From Bacteroidales bacterium (GTDB taxonomy: Bacteria > Bacteroidota > Bacteroidia > Bacteroidales > PUMT01), in the NCBI GenBank assembly GCA_007120695.1, contig SKND01000199.1, positions 1 to 55,072 on the forward strand: DNA of 55,072 nucleotides, read 5' to 3'. The notes below the pieces were generated by a model that saw only the letters and a program-made list of their open reading frames with translations, had not been told where the DNA came from and made no database searches. The stretch's first letter is position 1; the number at the start of each line of letters is the position of its first letter. The position numbers and the translations under genes are program-made. Positions 43,542 through 53,309 of this stretch are shown piece after piece.

Positions 43542-44423
43542 TCAGGTTGCAACCTCCACCTTCTTTACCCCAATGTTTGTTATTGCTATTATAAATCCTG
43601 CCGTCATAAACATTATAAGGCTGTATATTGCAGGAGAGATTGCCATAACATCATTATGCAGAAGAGCACTTGCTATTGTAATCCCGAGAGTTCCGTTCTG
43701 AATTCCCGATTCTACCGAAATGGTAATCCGCTGTGGGGTGCGAAGTCTCAGAAAACGTGCCGACATATATCCAACGGTAAGCATTACCAAATTCAGCGAC
43801 AAAGCTATCGGGCCAACATCAGTGAAGGAACTGACAAATATATCCCTGTTGCTCATTATTGCTGCAAATATTATCAGGAACAGCAGAACTCCTGAAACAA
43901 TCTTTACGGGTTTATCCATTTTGCGGGCAAAATTAATTGCCCTCGCTCTAATTATCATACCAATACCTACCGGAACCAGGGTTATCAGGGTAAGGGCTAT
44001 TATGGTCCTGAAAACGGGAAGGGGTATATATTCTCCCTGTTGCATGAAAAACGCCAGTGCCAGGTTTACAATCAATGGAATAGTTATTACGGCAACCAGG
44101 CTGGATATGGCAGTAAGAGTTATTGACAATGCGGTATCTCCACGTGAAATATGACTTATCAGGTTGGATGTCGGGCCTCCCGGACAGGCTGCAAGGATCA
44201 TTATTCCAACTGCAAGCTCCGGACTCTTAAGCCCGAACATCCACAGGAGTGAAAACCCTACCAGGGGGAGGATTATTATCTGGTTAAGAATTCCTATTGA
44301 GGCAGCTTTGGGATATAAAGCTACTCTTTTAAAGTCAAATGGTACAAGCGACAGACCCATCCCCAGCATAATAATTGCAAGAGAAAGGGGCAGCATTATG
44401 TCAGTCAGGTAATTGGTTTCCAT
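43542..44423 (-). CDS. bile acid:sodium symporter (BASS) family transporter
   Basis: 293 residues with nine or ten hydrophobic helices from MLPLSLAIIMLGMGLSLV to the C-terminus. Characteristic stretches are MILAACPGGPTSNLISHISRGD (conserved discontinuous helix 4 region with the ion-binding Gly-Gly-Pro) and SVESGIQNGTLGITIASALLH (helix 9 equivalent, ESGIQN). The family uses Na+ to import bile acids, pyruvate, pantoate or other organic anions; substrate cannot be inferred here. Single gene. Confidence 0.92.
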   Translation of the reverse strand: METNYLTDIMLPLSLAIIMLGMGLSLVPFDFKRVALYPKAASIGILNQIIILPLVGFSLLWMFGLKSPELAVGIMILAACPGGPTSNLISHISRGDTALSITLTAISSLVAVITIPLIVNLALAFFMQQGEYIPLPVFRTIIALTLITLVPVGIGMIIRARAINFARKMDKPVKIVSGVLLFLIIFAAIMSNRDIFVSSFTDVGPIALSLNLVMLTVGYMSARFLRLRTPQRITISVESGIQNGTLGITIASALLHNDVMAISPAIYSLIMFMTAGFIIAITNIGVKKVEVAT

Positions 44424-44527
44424 TTAGTTACGATTTATAAGTATTTCCGGTAAGGTTCTGCGGGATAATGCATATATGTTATAAAGCATGCAATATAGCA
44501 AGTTCATTTAAACTAGTAATATAATTT

Positions 44528-45502
44528 TCAGAAATATTTTCCAAACCATGATAAAGTATCTTCTATTGCTTTATCCACAGGTGTTAGTTGCAGGTTTAGC
44601 TTTTTCACTGCTTTTTCAGAGGAATAATAATTTCTGAGACAAAGGATTTTCATGTTTGTGAGGCTTAATTCAGTATTGATTCCTGCATACCTGGCAATAT
44701 TACCGGCGATGCCTGCCAGGAGGAGAATAACGCCAGGTATCGTAATAAGCAGTTGCGGTTCCCTTGTTATGGATGCCATCTTCTTGTAGAATTCCCTGTA
44801 GGTAAGATTTTCATTTGCAAGTATGTAACATTCTCCATCCTTACCCTGTTCCATTGCATTGCATATTCCCCTGGCTGCATCCATCACATGAATAAAATTT
44901 TTTCCTCCGGGAGGAATAAAAAGTATTCTTTTTCCCAGTGCCCGTAAAATTATCCTGTTTGAGCTTATTTTGTTGTCGTTGGGACCTATCATAAAGGAAG
45001 GGTTGACCACTGTTGCGGTTATTCCTGAACCTGCCAGTTCATTGAGGATAAGTTTCTGGGCTTCTGCTTTGCTGACTGCATAACCTGAATTAATGAAAGG
45101 TTGCCTCATGGGCATTGACTCAACGCCGGGCCTGGATTTTGTGCCAAACCCGAAGGCGTTAACAGTACTTACATATATGACACTCTTTACCCTCTGTTCA
45201 AGGGCTGCCCCGATAATATATCTTGTTCCTGTTATATTAACCTTTTCATAGCCTTCAAAATTCTTCACAGACATGTCAGTCAACGCCGCAATATGAATTA
45301 TTGAATCACATCCTCTGGCAGCTTCAACTACCTCTTTCTCCTCGGTGATATTTCCATAAAAATATTCCAGATTAACATGAACGAAGGGCACTTTGGCTGT
45401 TTTTCTCAGCATACCCCTTACATGGTACCCCCGTCCCAGCAACTCTGAAATGGTATTGCCTGCAAGAAATCCGTTTGCACCTGTTACAAGTACTGTGGGC
45501 AT
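44528..45502 (-). CDS. NAD-dependent epimerase/dehydratase, dihydroflavonol reductase-like
   Basis: 324 residues, extended SDR: VTGANGFLAGNTISELLGRG (NAD(P) loop), FYGNITEEKEVVEAARGCDSI, VYVSTVNAFG (catalytic Ser) and GYAVSKAEAQKL with the Tyr-x3-Lys pair intact. Later PSFMIGPNDNK and NFIHVMDAARGI are typical of the dihydroflavonol-4-reductase/epimerase group. C-terminal region TPVDKAIEDTLSWF. It reduces a carbonyl on an unknown substrate, for instance a sugar, lipid or isoprenoid intermediate. It is 8 bp downstream of another SDR, in one operon. Confidence 0.88.
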   Translation of the reverse strand: MPTVLVTGANGFLAGNTISELLGRGYHVRGMLRKTAKVPFVHVNLEYFYGNITEEKEVVEAARGCDSIIHIAALTDMSVKNFEGYEKVNITGTRYIIGAALEQRVKSVIYVSTVNAFGFGTKSRPGVESMPMRQPFINSGYAVSKAEAQKLILNELAGSGITATVVNPSFMIGPNDNKISSNRIILRALGKRILFIPPGGKNFIHVMDAARGICNAMEQGKDGECYILANENLTYREFYKKMASITREPQLLITIPGVILLLAGIAGNIARYAGINTELSLTNMKILCLRNYYSSEKAVKKLNLQLTPVDKAIEDTLSWFGKYF

Positions 45503-45510
45503 GCCTGGTA

Positions 45511-46347
45511 TTATTGTTGTGATGCGAACAACTCCTTTTTTACAAGTTTAGTAATAAACGGAAGCCTTATAGAATCGGGTACCGTTTTCATAAGCAGCCA
45601 GGTTAGCCGGTTAAGCCAACCAAGGATGATAAGCGATTTTCCCCTGAACATCATATTAATGGACTTTCTTGCAACATACTCGGGTGTGAGCAGGCCAATT
45701 CTTCCGAACATACCCATTCTGTTGATCCTGTTTGTAACAAAGCTGTTTGTTTTCATCGGGCCCGGATGAACAACGCTGACAAGAATGCCGGTTCCTTTAA
45801 GTTCCTGGGACAGTCCCTTGGTAAAATATAAAACGAACACTTTAGATGCAGGATAAATGGTTTTGTAACCTATGGGAATGAATGAGGCCATGCTGGCAAC
45901 ATTCAGTATCCATGCCCTCCTGTGGCTTTTGAGCTCGGGTAGCAGCTGATGGGTAATGAGCGTGAGAGCCCTGATATTCAGCGATATCATATTGTCCAGA
46001 TACTCAGCCCCGGCAGATTCAAATTCTTTTGAACCTCCCATTCCTGCATTATTGATCAGGATGTTGATCCTGAAATTTGAAAGAGCCCAGTTTACCATTT
46101 CAGAGATGCTGTGTTGCCTGGTCAGGTCAGTTTCATGGAAAGCACATTCTACTTTGTATCTGTCCCTGATAAATTCGCAAAGCTCAGGTAAGCCGTCATC
46201 AGGAAGAGCCACCATAAGGAGGTTGATATTCCTCTTTGCAAGCTCAACAGCAAATTCTTTGCCAAGTCCTCTGCTTGCACCTGTGACCAGGGCATAGGTT
46301 GTGCTTGCGCCTTCTTCTCGTTTTACCGATTCAGAACTTTTAACCAT
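45511..46347 (-). CDS. SDR oxidoreductase
   Basis: 278 residues, classical SDR: YALVTGASRGLGKEFAVEL, INILINNAGMGGSKEF, SMASFIPIGYKTIYPASKVFVL with Tyr-x3-Lys (YPASK) and Ser intact. The C-terminal extension RGKSLIILGWLNRLTWLLMKTVPD is hydrophobic, as in membrane-associated SDRs that act on lipids or acyl chains. It is the first gene of a two-gene operon with the epimerase-like gene 8 bp downstream. Substrate unknown. Confidence 0.87.
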   Translation of the reverse strand: MVKSSESVKREEGASTTYALVTGASRGLGKEFAVELAKRNINLLMVALPDDGLPELCEFIRDRYKVECAFHETDLTRQHSISEMVNWALSNFRINILINNAGMGGSKEFESAGAEYLDNMISLNIRALTLITHQLLPELKSHRRAWILNVASMASFIPIGYKTIYPASKVFVLYFTKGLSQELKGTGILVSVVHPGPMKTNSFVTNRINRMGMFGRIGLLTPEYVARKSINMMFRGKSLIILGWLNRLTWLLMKTVPDSIRLPFITKLVKKELFASQQ

Positions 46348-46486
46348 TGTGGGTTACTATTAAAATGCCAGTCAATTGTTTTTGCCGGGACTACTACGAA
46401 CAACAAATTTAAGCAACTATTATCTACAACTCTCAATTTTGCAGGTTAAAATGCTCAAAATTCTATGCAATTTAAAGAATAAAGGG

Positions 46487-46494
46487 TAAATTTG
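46487..46494 (+). promoter_or_regulatory. possible -7 box for the sugar-isomerase operon
   Basis: TAAATTTG is a perfect TAnnTTTG, 48 nt before the ATG at 46542. A clear -33 TTTG is not seen at the right distance, so confidence is modest. Confidence 0.35.
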
Positions 46495-46541
46495 AATGCC
46501 AACGTAATTAACTATAATTAACCTTTAAAACAAAAATTGAT

Positions 46542-47537
46542 ATGTCCAGACCAGTAACGTTATTCAGCGGACAATGGGCCGATATGCCTATTGAAACAAT
46601 ATGCAGGAAAACCAAGGAATTCGGATATGACGGCATCGAACTTGGGTGCTGGGGAGATCATATTGAGATCGACAAGGCCGATCAGTCATATTGCGAACAA
46701 AGAAAAGCTATTCTGAAAAAGTATGACCTTCAGCTATTTACTATTTCCACCCATCTTGTAGGTCAGGCAGTATGCGATAATCCCGATCAAAGGCATAAGG
46801 CTATACTTCCTCCTTACATCTGGGGTGACGGCGACCCGGAAGGAATAAGAAAGAGAGCAGCTAAGGAGATAATAAAAACAGGAGAGGTAGCAAATAGACT
46901 GGGTATTGAGAATGTGGTTGGTTTTACCGGCAGCTCCATCTGGCATCTTCTTTATCCTTTTCCTGCAGTGCCACCTCAGATGATTGATGAAGGGTACAAG
47001 GATTTTGCCCGCAGATGGGGGCCAATATTTGATGAATATAAAAAGCTTGGAGTGAAATATTGTTTTGAGGTGCATCCAACAGAAATTGCGTTTGATATTA
47101 CAACCTCCAAAAGAGCGCTTGAAGCTGTTGATTATCATCCGGCGTTTGGTTTCAACTATGATCCGAGCCATATGGCTTATCAGGGCGTTGATTATGTTAA
47201 ATTTATCTATGATTTTGCCGACCGTATATTTCATGTCCATATGAAGGACGTTACATGGAGTGACGGACCTAAGGATGTTGGTGTTTTCGGCGGACATACT
47301 AATTTTGGAGACCATCGCAGATGCTGGGATTTCAGGAGTGTAGGAAGGGGACGTGTTGATTTTGAAAATGTAATCCGTGCTCTGAATGATATCGGATACA
47401 ACGGTCCTCTGTCTGTTGAATGGGAGGATCCGGGAATGGACAGGGAGCAGGGTGCTGCAGAGTCCTGCGAGTATGTAAAAGCAGTTGATTTCAAACCCTC
47501 TGATATTGCTTTTGATGACGCGTTTGCTAATGAATAA
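46542..47537 (+). CDS. sugar phosphate isomerase/epimerase (xylose-isomerase-like TIM barrel)
   Basis: 331 residues. AP endonuclease 2/xylose isomerase-like fold: [20 protein letters not shown] (beta-2), [31 protein letters not shown] (metal Glu and His), [12 protein letters not shown] (Asp/His), [11 protein letters not shown] (His) and a final [10 protein letters not shown] (Glu). All metal ligands of the barrel are present, so an isomerase, epimerase or dehydratase activity on a sugar or inositol-like compound is expected. It is 10 bp upstream of the Gfo/Idh/MocA gene, so both are in one operon. Cytoplasmic, with no signal peptide, while the partner has a Tat signal. Confidence 0.9.
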   Translation: MSRPVTLFSGQWADMPIETICRKTKEFGYDGIELGCWGDHIEIDKADQSYCEQRKAILKKYDLQLFTISTHLVGQAVCDNPDQRHKAILPPYIWGDGDPEGIRKRAAKEIIKTGEVANRLGIENVVGFTGSSIWHLLYPFPAVPPQMIDEGYKDFARRWGPIFDEYKKLGVKYCFEVHPTEIAFDITTSKRALEAVDYHPAFGFNYDPSHMAYQGVDYVKFIYDFADRIFHVHMKDVTWSDGPKDVGVFGGHTNFGDHRRCWDFRSVGRGRVDFENVIRALNDIGYNGPLSVEWEDPGMDREQGAAESCEYVKAVDFKPSDIAFDDAFANE

Positions 47538-47547
47538 CTAATAACTG

Positions 47548-48867
47548 ATGATAACAAACAGAAGAGATTTTCTTAAGAAGTCCGGACTTGCTGTAGCTGG
47601 TGCGGGACTGATTGCTTCACCCTTCAAAATCTCCGCCTCGGTTCTTGGAGCCAATGAAAAAATTACCTGCGGACTGATGGGAGTAAAGGGTATGGGTTAT
47701 TCCAACCTCCGCGCTTTTCTGAGGCAACCTAACACCGAGTGTATTGCACTTTGCGACGTTGATCGCAATGAACTTGAGAGGAGGGTAGCCGATACTGAAA
47801 AGTTACAGGGCAAAAAACCTGTTGCCTATACCGACTTTAGAAAGATGCTGGAGAATAAGGATATCGATGTGGTTATTATTGCTACACCCGACCACTGGCA
47901 TTGTATCCCGTTTGTTTATGCAGCACAGGCCGGGAAAGACATCTATTGTGAAAAACCCCTTGCCAACACCATTGAGGAGGTGAATATCATGGTCAGGGCA
48001 ACTCAAAGGTATAATCCCGTAGTCCAGATAGGACAATGGCAAAGGAGTGATCCTCACTGGCAGGATTCAGTTAATTTTGTCCATTCGGGCAAGTTGGGCA
48101 AAATCCGGACTGTTCGCACCTGGTCATACCAGGGATGGATGACTTCCGTACCTGTTCAGCCTGACGGTCCGGTTCCCGAAGGAGTTGATTATGATTTCTG
48201 GCTCGGACCGGCACCCAAGAGGCCGTTTAATCCTAACCGGTTTCATTTTACTTTCCGCTGGTTCTGGGATTATGCAGGAGGGATGATGACTGACTGGGGT
48301 GTGCATATTATAGATTATGCACTTTTTGGCATGAATGCAAAGTCGCCCAGGTCAATAATGTCAATGGGGGGCAAGTTTGCTTATCCCGATGATGCCTGTG
48401 AAACACCAGATACACAGCAAGCCCTGTATGAATTCGACGGCTACACAATGTTGTGGGATCATGGGATAGGTATTAATGGAGGTTATTTTGGCAGGACTCA
48501 TGGAGTTGGGTTTGTAGGCAACTACGGGACCCTTGTGGTGGATCGTGGCGGCTGGGAAGTGATACCGGAATACAAGAACAATAAACCCGAAATGGAAAGA
48601 ATTGAACTGCAGCCCTCTACAGGCAGGGGACTGGATCTTCATATGGAAGATTTTGTTGCATGCATAAAGGATAGGAACAGAGTACCTGCTGCAAGCATCG
48701 ATATTGGTGCAAATACTGCACAGATTGCCATACTGGGCAATATTGCCTTTAAAACCGGACGGAGGTTATACTGGGATGGTGACGCCAGGAATTTCATTAA
48801 TGACGATGAGGCTAACTCACATCTTGTACCTGAGTACAGATCACCGTGGAAGCTACCCCAGGTATAG
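47548..48867 (+). CDS. Tat-exported Gfo/Idh/MocA oxidoreductase
   Basis: 439 residues. Twin-arginine signal NRRDFLKKSGLAVAGAGL followed by a hydrophobic stretch. Rossmann core: TCGLMGVKGMGYSNLRAF, ALCDVDRNELERRV, DVVIIATPDHWHCIPFVYAAQAGKDIYCEKPL (EKP with catalytic Lys). C-terminal substrate domain: GGMMTDWGVHIIDYALF, a pattern common in exported Bacteroidota enzymes. It oxidises or reduces a sugar or glycoside with a tightly bound NAD(P), as periplasmic family members do. It follows the sugar isomerase gene by 10 bp. Substrate unknown. Confidence 0.9.
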   Translation: MITNRRDFLKKSGLAVAGAGLIASPFKISASVLGANEKITCGLMGVKGMGYSNLRAFLRQPNTECIALCDVDRNELERRVADTEKLQGKKPVAYTDFRKMLENKDIDVVIIATPDHWHCIPFVYAAQAGKDIYCEKPLANTIEEVNIMVRATQRYNPVVQIGQWQRSDPHWQDSVNFVHSGKLGKIRTVRTWSYQGWMTSVPVQPDGPVPEGVDYDFWLGPAPKRPFNPNRFHFTFRWFWDYAGGMMTDWGVHIIDYALFGMNAKSPRSIMSMGGKFAYPDDACETPDTQQALYEFDGYTMLWDHGIGINGGYFGRTHGVGFVGNYGTLVVDRGGWEVIPEYKNNKPEMERIELQPSTGRGLDLHMEDFVACIKDRNRVPAASIDIGANTAQIAILGNIAFKTGRRLYWDGDARNFINDDEANSHLVPEYRSPWKLPQV

Positions 48868-48920
48868 TTCATCTCAATAACCTGCTAACTTTACATATAA
48901 AGGATATTTGTTTTTAATTT

Positions 48921-48948
48921 AATAACCGGGGCTTCGGCTTCGGTTATT
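48921..48948 (+). terminator. hairpin terminator after the Gfo/Idh/MocA gene
   Basis: AATAACCG ... CGGTTATT, an 8-bp stem with a 12-nt loop, followed by a T-rich stretch (TTATCAC). It would end the isomerase-oxidoreductase transcript, so the GH109 gene 200 bp on probably has its own promoter. Confidence 0.5.
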
Positions 48949-49149
48949 TTATCACTAACATCTGATACCGGAAAATGGCCTTGTTATTCAAATTATTTTA
49001 ATAGCCGGTGTGTGTTTTTAAAAAAATTAATTAATATTGTTTTGTGATTTTACACAATATATTGCTTATGAACAGTTTGGTGTATTACTGGTAAATATTA
49101 TTGTATATTACTGATAAAAAGGTTATTAAACTCTAATCAATCAAGAAAT

Positions 49150-50559
49150 ATGAAAACCACCCGCAGAGATTTTTTAAAACTTACCGGACTCGCCGGAGCC
49201 GGAATTGCCGGAGCAGGACTTGCCGGATGTGCTAACCAGTCGCCGACAGAAGCACCATTCAGATTATCGCATAACCAGGATTTCAATATGTCGGGGTATG
49301 CAGCGCCTAAACTTGAGACAGTGCGAATCGGATTAATTGGGATTGGTAATCGCGGAAGTGGAGCCCTCAGGCGCCATGTTAGGATTGAGGGGGTTGAAAT
49401 TACTGCCCTTGCTGATATTGATCCGGCAAAAGTTAACCGGGCCAGGGAGTTTGTAAGGGAGTACGGTCATGAACCTGTAACCTATTCAGGCGGGGAGGAT
49501 GAGTGGAAGAAACTCTGTGAAAGAGATGATGTCGACCTGGTTTATATTTGCACACCCTGGAGCCTACATGCACCAAATGCCATTTATGCTATGGAGAATG
49601 ATAAACATGCGGCCACGGAGATACCGGCAGCGCAAACAATGGATGAGTGCTGGCAGTTGGTTGAAACATCAGAAAGAACACGAAAGCATTGTATCATGCT
49701 TGAGAACGTATGTTACGACTTCTTTGAGATGATGACTCTAAACATGGCAAGGCAGGGGTTTTTTGGCGATCTGGTACATGGCGAGGGTGCATATATTCAT
49801 GACCTGATGGACCTGAACTTTTCAAAAACTGCCTATGCCGGCATGTGGCGGCTTGAGGAAAACTCCAAAAGGAATGGCAGCCTCTACCCGATGCATGGAC
49901 TTGGTCCTATTGCGCAGTTGATGGATATTAATTACGGCGACAGGATGGATTACCTTGTATCAATGTCGAGCAATGATTTTATGATGGGCAGAAGAGCAGA
50001 AGAGCTTGCTGAAGATGATGATTTCTGGCACCAGTACGTGGGAAGGGATTATCGTGGGAATATGAATACAACACTTATTCGCACCAATAAGGGACGGTCT
50101 ATGCTGGTACAGCATGATGTAACATCACCCAGACCCTATACACGTATTCATCTTATCAGCGGAACAAAGGGAATTGCCCGCAAATGGCCCGGTCCTGCAA
50201 GGATAGCCAGAAGTCACCACGGATGGGTTTCGGATGAAGAGTTCAATGAGCTGCAGGAGAAGTATACACCTGAAATAACCAGGAGAGTAGGTGAGATGGC
50301 AAGGCAGGTTGGGGGCCACGGAGGGATGGATACTTTGATGGACTGGAGAATGGTTGATTGCCTGCGTAACGGATTACCTCTTGATATGGATGTTTATGAT
50401 GCAGCTTTATGGAGTGCGGTCATTCCTCTCAGCGAATGGTCTGTAGCCAACCGGTCAGCATCTGTTGATATACCCGACTTTACTGGCGGATCATGGCAAA
50501 CCAACACACCGTTGATGGATATCAATCTTGAAAAAGGAGGTTCAACCAGGCTTATCTGA
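49150..50559 (+). CDS. GH109-type Gfo/Idh/MocA protein (alpha-N-acetylgalactosaminidase-like)
   Basis: 469 residues. Tat signal TRRDFLKLTGLAGAG ending in a lipobox-like LAGC, so possibly a lipoprotein. Rossmann motif IGLIGIGNRGSGALRRHV (G-x-G-x-R-G), LVYICTPWSLHAPNAIYAM, and C-terminal segments MWRLEENSKRNGSLYPMHGLGPIAQLMDI that correspond to the NAD-dependent family-109 glycosidases described in Elizabethkingia and Bacteroides. The enzyme uses bound NAD+ in a redox-assisted glycosidase cycle, removing terminal alpha-GalNAc. Several GH109 homologues act on other substrates, so the sugar is not certain. It lies close to the sugar isomerase/oxidoreductase pair. Confidence 0.85.
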   Translation: MKTTRRDFLKLTGLAGAGIAGAGLAGCANQSPTEAPFRLSHNQDFNMSGYAAPKLETVRIGLIGIGNRGSGALRRHVRIEGVEITALADIDPAKVNRAREFVREYGHEPVTYSGGEDEWKKLCERDDVDLVYICTPWSLHAPNAIYAMENDKHAATEIPAAQTMDECWQLVETSERTRKHCIMLENVCYDFFEMMTLNMARQGFFGDLVHGEGAYIHDLMDLNFSKTAYAGMWRLEENSKRNGSLYPMHGLGPIAQLMDINYGDRMDYLVSMSSNDFMMGRRAEELAEDDDFWHQYVGRDYRGNMNTTLIRTNKGRSMLVQHDVTSPRPYTRIHLISGTKGIARKWPGPARIARSHHGWVSDEEFNELQEKYTPEITRRVGEMARQVGGHGGMDTLMDWRMVDCLRNGLPLDMDVYDAALWSAVIPLSEWSVANRSASVDIPDFTGGSWQTNTPLMDINLEKGGSTRLI

Positions 50560-50565
50560 TGGTGG

Positions 50566-51618
50566 TCAGAAGCACTGTTTGCCCTGATTTTTAAGACATT
50601 CCTGCGGCTCCTTCAGGCACCTGTAGCAGAGTTCGGTATCCTGTACCTTACCCTCAAGAAAGTTCTTTATGTTGTTCATGGTTGTTTCTGCTATACTGTG
50701 CATAGCCTCCCTGGTGAAGAAGCCCTGGTGCGAGGTTATTATTACATTGTTGAAGGTCAGCAGCCTGGCAAGAATATCATCGGTCATTACTCTGTTTGAC
50801 AGATCTTCAAAAAAGTATTCTGCCTCTTCTTCATAAACATCAAGTCCTGCGCTTCCTATCTTCCCGCTTTTTAATCCCCCGATAAGGTTTGATGTCCTTA
50901 TAAGCTTACCCCTTCCCGTGTTTATAATCATAACACCATCCTTCATTTTTTCGATAGTGTTTTTGTTGATCATGTATTCCGTCTCTTTGGTGAGCGGGCA
51001 ATTGAGGGAAATGATATCAGATTTTGCCAGAAGCTCGTCAAGGGGCAGATAGGTGAAACCGTGATCCCGGGCAAACACCCTGTCGGGGTAAGGATCATTT
51101 GCCAGCACTTCCATTCCGAAGCCTTTCAGTATGCGGATAAGCACTTTTCCTATTTTACCGGTTCCGATCACCCCTGCGTATTTTTTGTACATATCAAATC
51201 CCATCAGTCCACCCAGCGAGAAATTCGCATCCCTGGTCCGCCAGTACGCCCTGTGAATTTTTCGGTTAAGTGAGAGCATCAGGGCCACGGTATGTTCGGC
51301 AATTGCATTTGGCGAATATGCAGGTACCCTGACAATATGGATTTTTTCATAAGCAGCCTTGAAATCGACATTGTTATACCCGGCACAGCGCAGCGCGATT
51401 AACTTAACGCCACATTCCTGTAATTTGCTGATAACCTCCTGTGAAACAAGGTCATTCACAAAAACGCAAACAACATCAGATCCTTCGGCAAGAATTGCAT
51501 TGTCTGCAGTTATATTGAATTTGAAATATTTTATTTCATATCCGAACTCTTTGTTGAGCTCATCAAATATATCCCTGTCGTAGGGTTTTGTATCGAAGAA
51601 TGTAATCTTTGTGCTCAT
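50566..51618 (-). CDS. D-2-hydroxyacid dehydrogenase with Cys-rich C-terminal tail
   Basis: 350 residues, D-lactate dehydrogenase type: LIALRCAGYNNVDF (Arg/Gly), AGVIGTGKIGKVLIRILKGFG (NAD), NCPLTKETEYMINK, GVMIINTGRGKLIRTSNLIGGL (Arg) and VIITSHQGFFTREA (catalytic His). It interconverts a 2-keto acid such as pyruvate with the D-hydroxy acid. The last 20 residues (CYRCLKEPQECLKNQGKQCF) carry C331, C334, C341 and C349, C-x2-C-x6-C-x7-C, which the standard LdhA does not have. It converges with the GH109 gene (6 bp between stops). Confidence 0.9.
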   Translation of the reverse strand: MSTKITFFDTKPYDRDIFDELNKEFGYEIKYFKFNITADNAILAEGSDVVCVFVNDLVSQEVISKLQECGVKLIALRCAGYNNVDFKAAYEKIHIVRVPAYSPNAIAEHTVALMLSLNRKIHRAYWRTRDANFSLGGLMGFDMYKKYAGVIGTGKIGKVLIRILKGFGMEVLANDPYPDRVFARDHGFTYLPLDELLAKSDIISLNCPLTKETEYMINKNTIEKMKDGVMIINTGRGKLIRTSNLIGGLKSGKIGSAGLDVYEEEAEYFFEDLSNRVMTDDILARLLTFNNVIITSHQGFFTREAMHSIAETTMNNIKNFLEGKVQDTELCYRCLKEPQECLKNQGKQCF

Positions 51619-51932
51619 ATTAAATGTTTTTATTTTTTTCGGGTTTTTCTGATGTGACTGTCATTAATAATTATGCGACTATATAGCAACTCAGCAAACA
51701 CCTCCTTCTTTATGATTAAGAAACGGGATGTGGCAATTATTTTACTATATCTGATTTTTGCTGGCGTAAGTTTAAAAAGTAAAAATACTAATTTCCCGTC
51801 AAGGTTTATTAGCTTTGTTAATTAAAGAGATACCCGGTAATGTTTATCAATTACAGGATTACCATGTGCGTTTAAATTCTTTCATCCGGCCTGAGTGTAG
51901 TTTAAACTGAAAAACTTAATATGTAATTGATT
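51619..51932. other. divergent intergenic region
   Basis: 314 bp between the 2-hydroxyacid dehydrogenase and aldehyde dehydrogenase starts. A TAGCTTTG box (51810-51817) matches the -7 consensus for the plus strand, though no -33 TTTG is found 20 nt upstream. No gene is supported. Confidence 0.35.
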
Positions 51933-53309
51933 ATGGAAACAAAACTGTTAAGATCTGTGAATCCTGTCAATCAGCAGGTTGTCGGAGAGTATCAGCGACA
52001 CTCTGCAGCTGAAACCGGGAGGATTATATCGCTTACAGAGCGGGAGCAAACAGGCTGGATAGAAACCGGTTTCAGTGAGCGGTCGGTGTTGATGAAAAAA
52101 ACAGCAGAACTACTGCGTCGTGAAGTTGAGAAACATTCCACGCTTATCACGATGGAGATGGGTAAGCCCATAAAGCAATCCATGGCAGAGATTGAGAAGT
52201 GTGCATCGGTATGTGACTATTATGCTGAAAATGCTGAAAAATTCCTTTCCAGAGAATATATTGAAGCAGGAGGAAGTGAAAGTTTTGTTGCTTTCAGGCC
52301 GCTTGGCACAATACTGGCAGTGATGCCCTGGAACTTTCCGTTCTGGCAGGTATTCAGGTTTGCTGTCCCTGCTCTGATGGCCGGAAACGGGGTCCTCCTG
52401 AAGCACGCCTCCAATGTTACCGGTTCGGCCGTTGCCATTGAAACCCTTTTCAGGGAGTCGGGTTTCCCGTATAATCTTTTCAGGACACTTAAGATTGCAA
52501 GTAGTGAGGTGGGAAAGGTCATTGAAAACCCTGTTGTTAAGGCAGTAACACTTACAGGCAGTGTTGGCGCAGGAAGAGCAGTTGCGTCAAAAGCCGGTGC
52601 TGAACTCAAGAAAACCGTGCTTGAACTCGGCGGGAGTGACCCGTATGTGATACTCGACGATGCCGATCTAGATTCTTCTGTACCCTTGTGTGTAAGCAGC
52701 AGACTGGTAAATGGCGGACAAAGTTGTATTGCGGCCAAACGCTTCATAGTCGTAAGATCCCGTCTGAAAGAGTTTGAAAAGCTGTTCATTACCTTGATGG
52801 AGGGCAAAAAGATGGGTGACCCGATGGACAGGAACAATGATCTTGGTCCGCAGGCATCAGTTTACTTACGTGATGAACTGCATGACCAGGTAACCTCCAG
52901 TATTGATAAAGGTGCAAAATGTCTGCTTGGTGGGAAGGTGCCCGATAATGCCGGAGCCTGGTATCCACCTACTGTGCTGACAGGTATCAGGCCCGGAATG
53001 CCGGCTTATGATGAGGAGATCTTCGGTCCCGTTGCAGCGATTATCGCGGCAGAAGATGAGGCAGATGCCATAAGGATTGCCAATGATACACATTTCGGAC
53101 TGGGTGCGGCTGTATTTACAGGTAACCCGGAAAGAGGGCGGCACATTGCAGAAACACAATTGCATGCCGGCTGCTGCTTTGTCAACGACCTTGTCCGGTC
53201 AGATCCGCGTTTGCCTTTCGGCGGAATCAATTACAGCGGATATGGGAGGGAGCTTTCCTGCTTTGGAATCAGAGAGTTTGTTAATATCAAGACCGTTTTT
53301 GTGCGATAG
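51933..53309 (+). CDS. gabD: NAD(P)-dependent aldehyde dehydrogenase, succinate-semialdehyde type
   Basis: The track start at 51927 is a TTG; the ATG at 51933 gives 458 residues. Motifs: MPWNFPFWQVFRFAVPALMAGN (cofactor binding), LTGSVGAGRAVASKA, KTVLELGGSDPYVILDDAD (catalytic Glu), GGQSCIAAKRFIV (catalytic Cys) and DEEIFGPVAAII. The length and pattern fit the short GabD/Sad succinate-semialdehyde dehydrogenases, with the substrate call by family similarity. It oxidises succinate semialdehyde to succinate. Single gene after a likely promoter. The next gene is the OmpA-family gene, separated by 211 bp. Confidence 0.85.
   Translation: METKLLRSVNPVNQQVVGEYQRHSAAETGRIISLTEREQTGWIETGFSERSVLMKKTAELLRREVEKHSTLITMEMGKPIKQSMAEIEKCASVCDYYAENAEKFLSREYIEAGGSESFVAFRPLGTILAVMPWNFPFWQVFRFAVPALMAGNGVLLKHASNVTGSAVAIETLFRESGFPYNLFRTLKIASSEVGKVIENPVVKAVTLTGSVGAGRAVASKAGAELKKTVLELGGSDPYVILDDADLDSSVPLCVSSRLVNGGQSCIAAKRFIVVRSRLKEFEKLFITLMEGKKMGDPMDRNNDLGPQASVYLRDELHDQVTSSIDKGAKCLLGGKVPDNAGAWYPPTVLTGIRPGMPAYDEEIFGPVAAIIAAEDEADAIRIANDTHFGLGAAVFTGNPERGRHIAETQLHAGCCFVNDLVRSDPRLPFGGINYSGYGRELSCFGIREFVNIKTVFVR

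Noticed and set aside
52220-52837. 205-aa minus-strand ORF opposite the aldehyde dehydrogenase gene
   Set aside because: Antisense shadow of a well-supported dehydrogenase.
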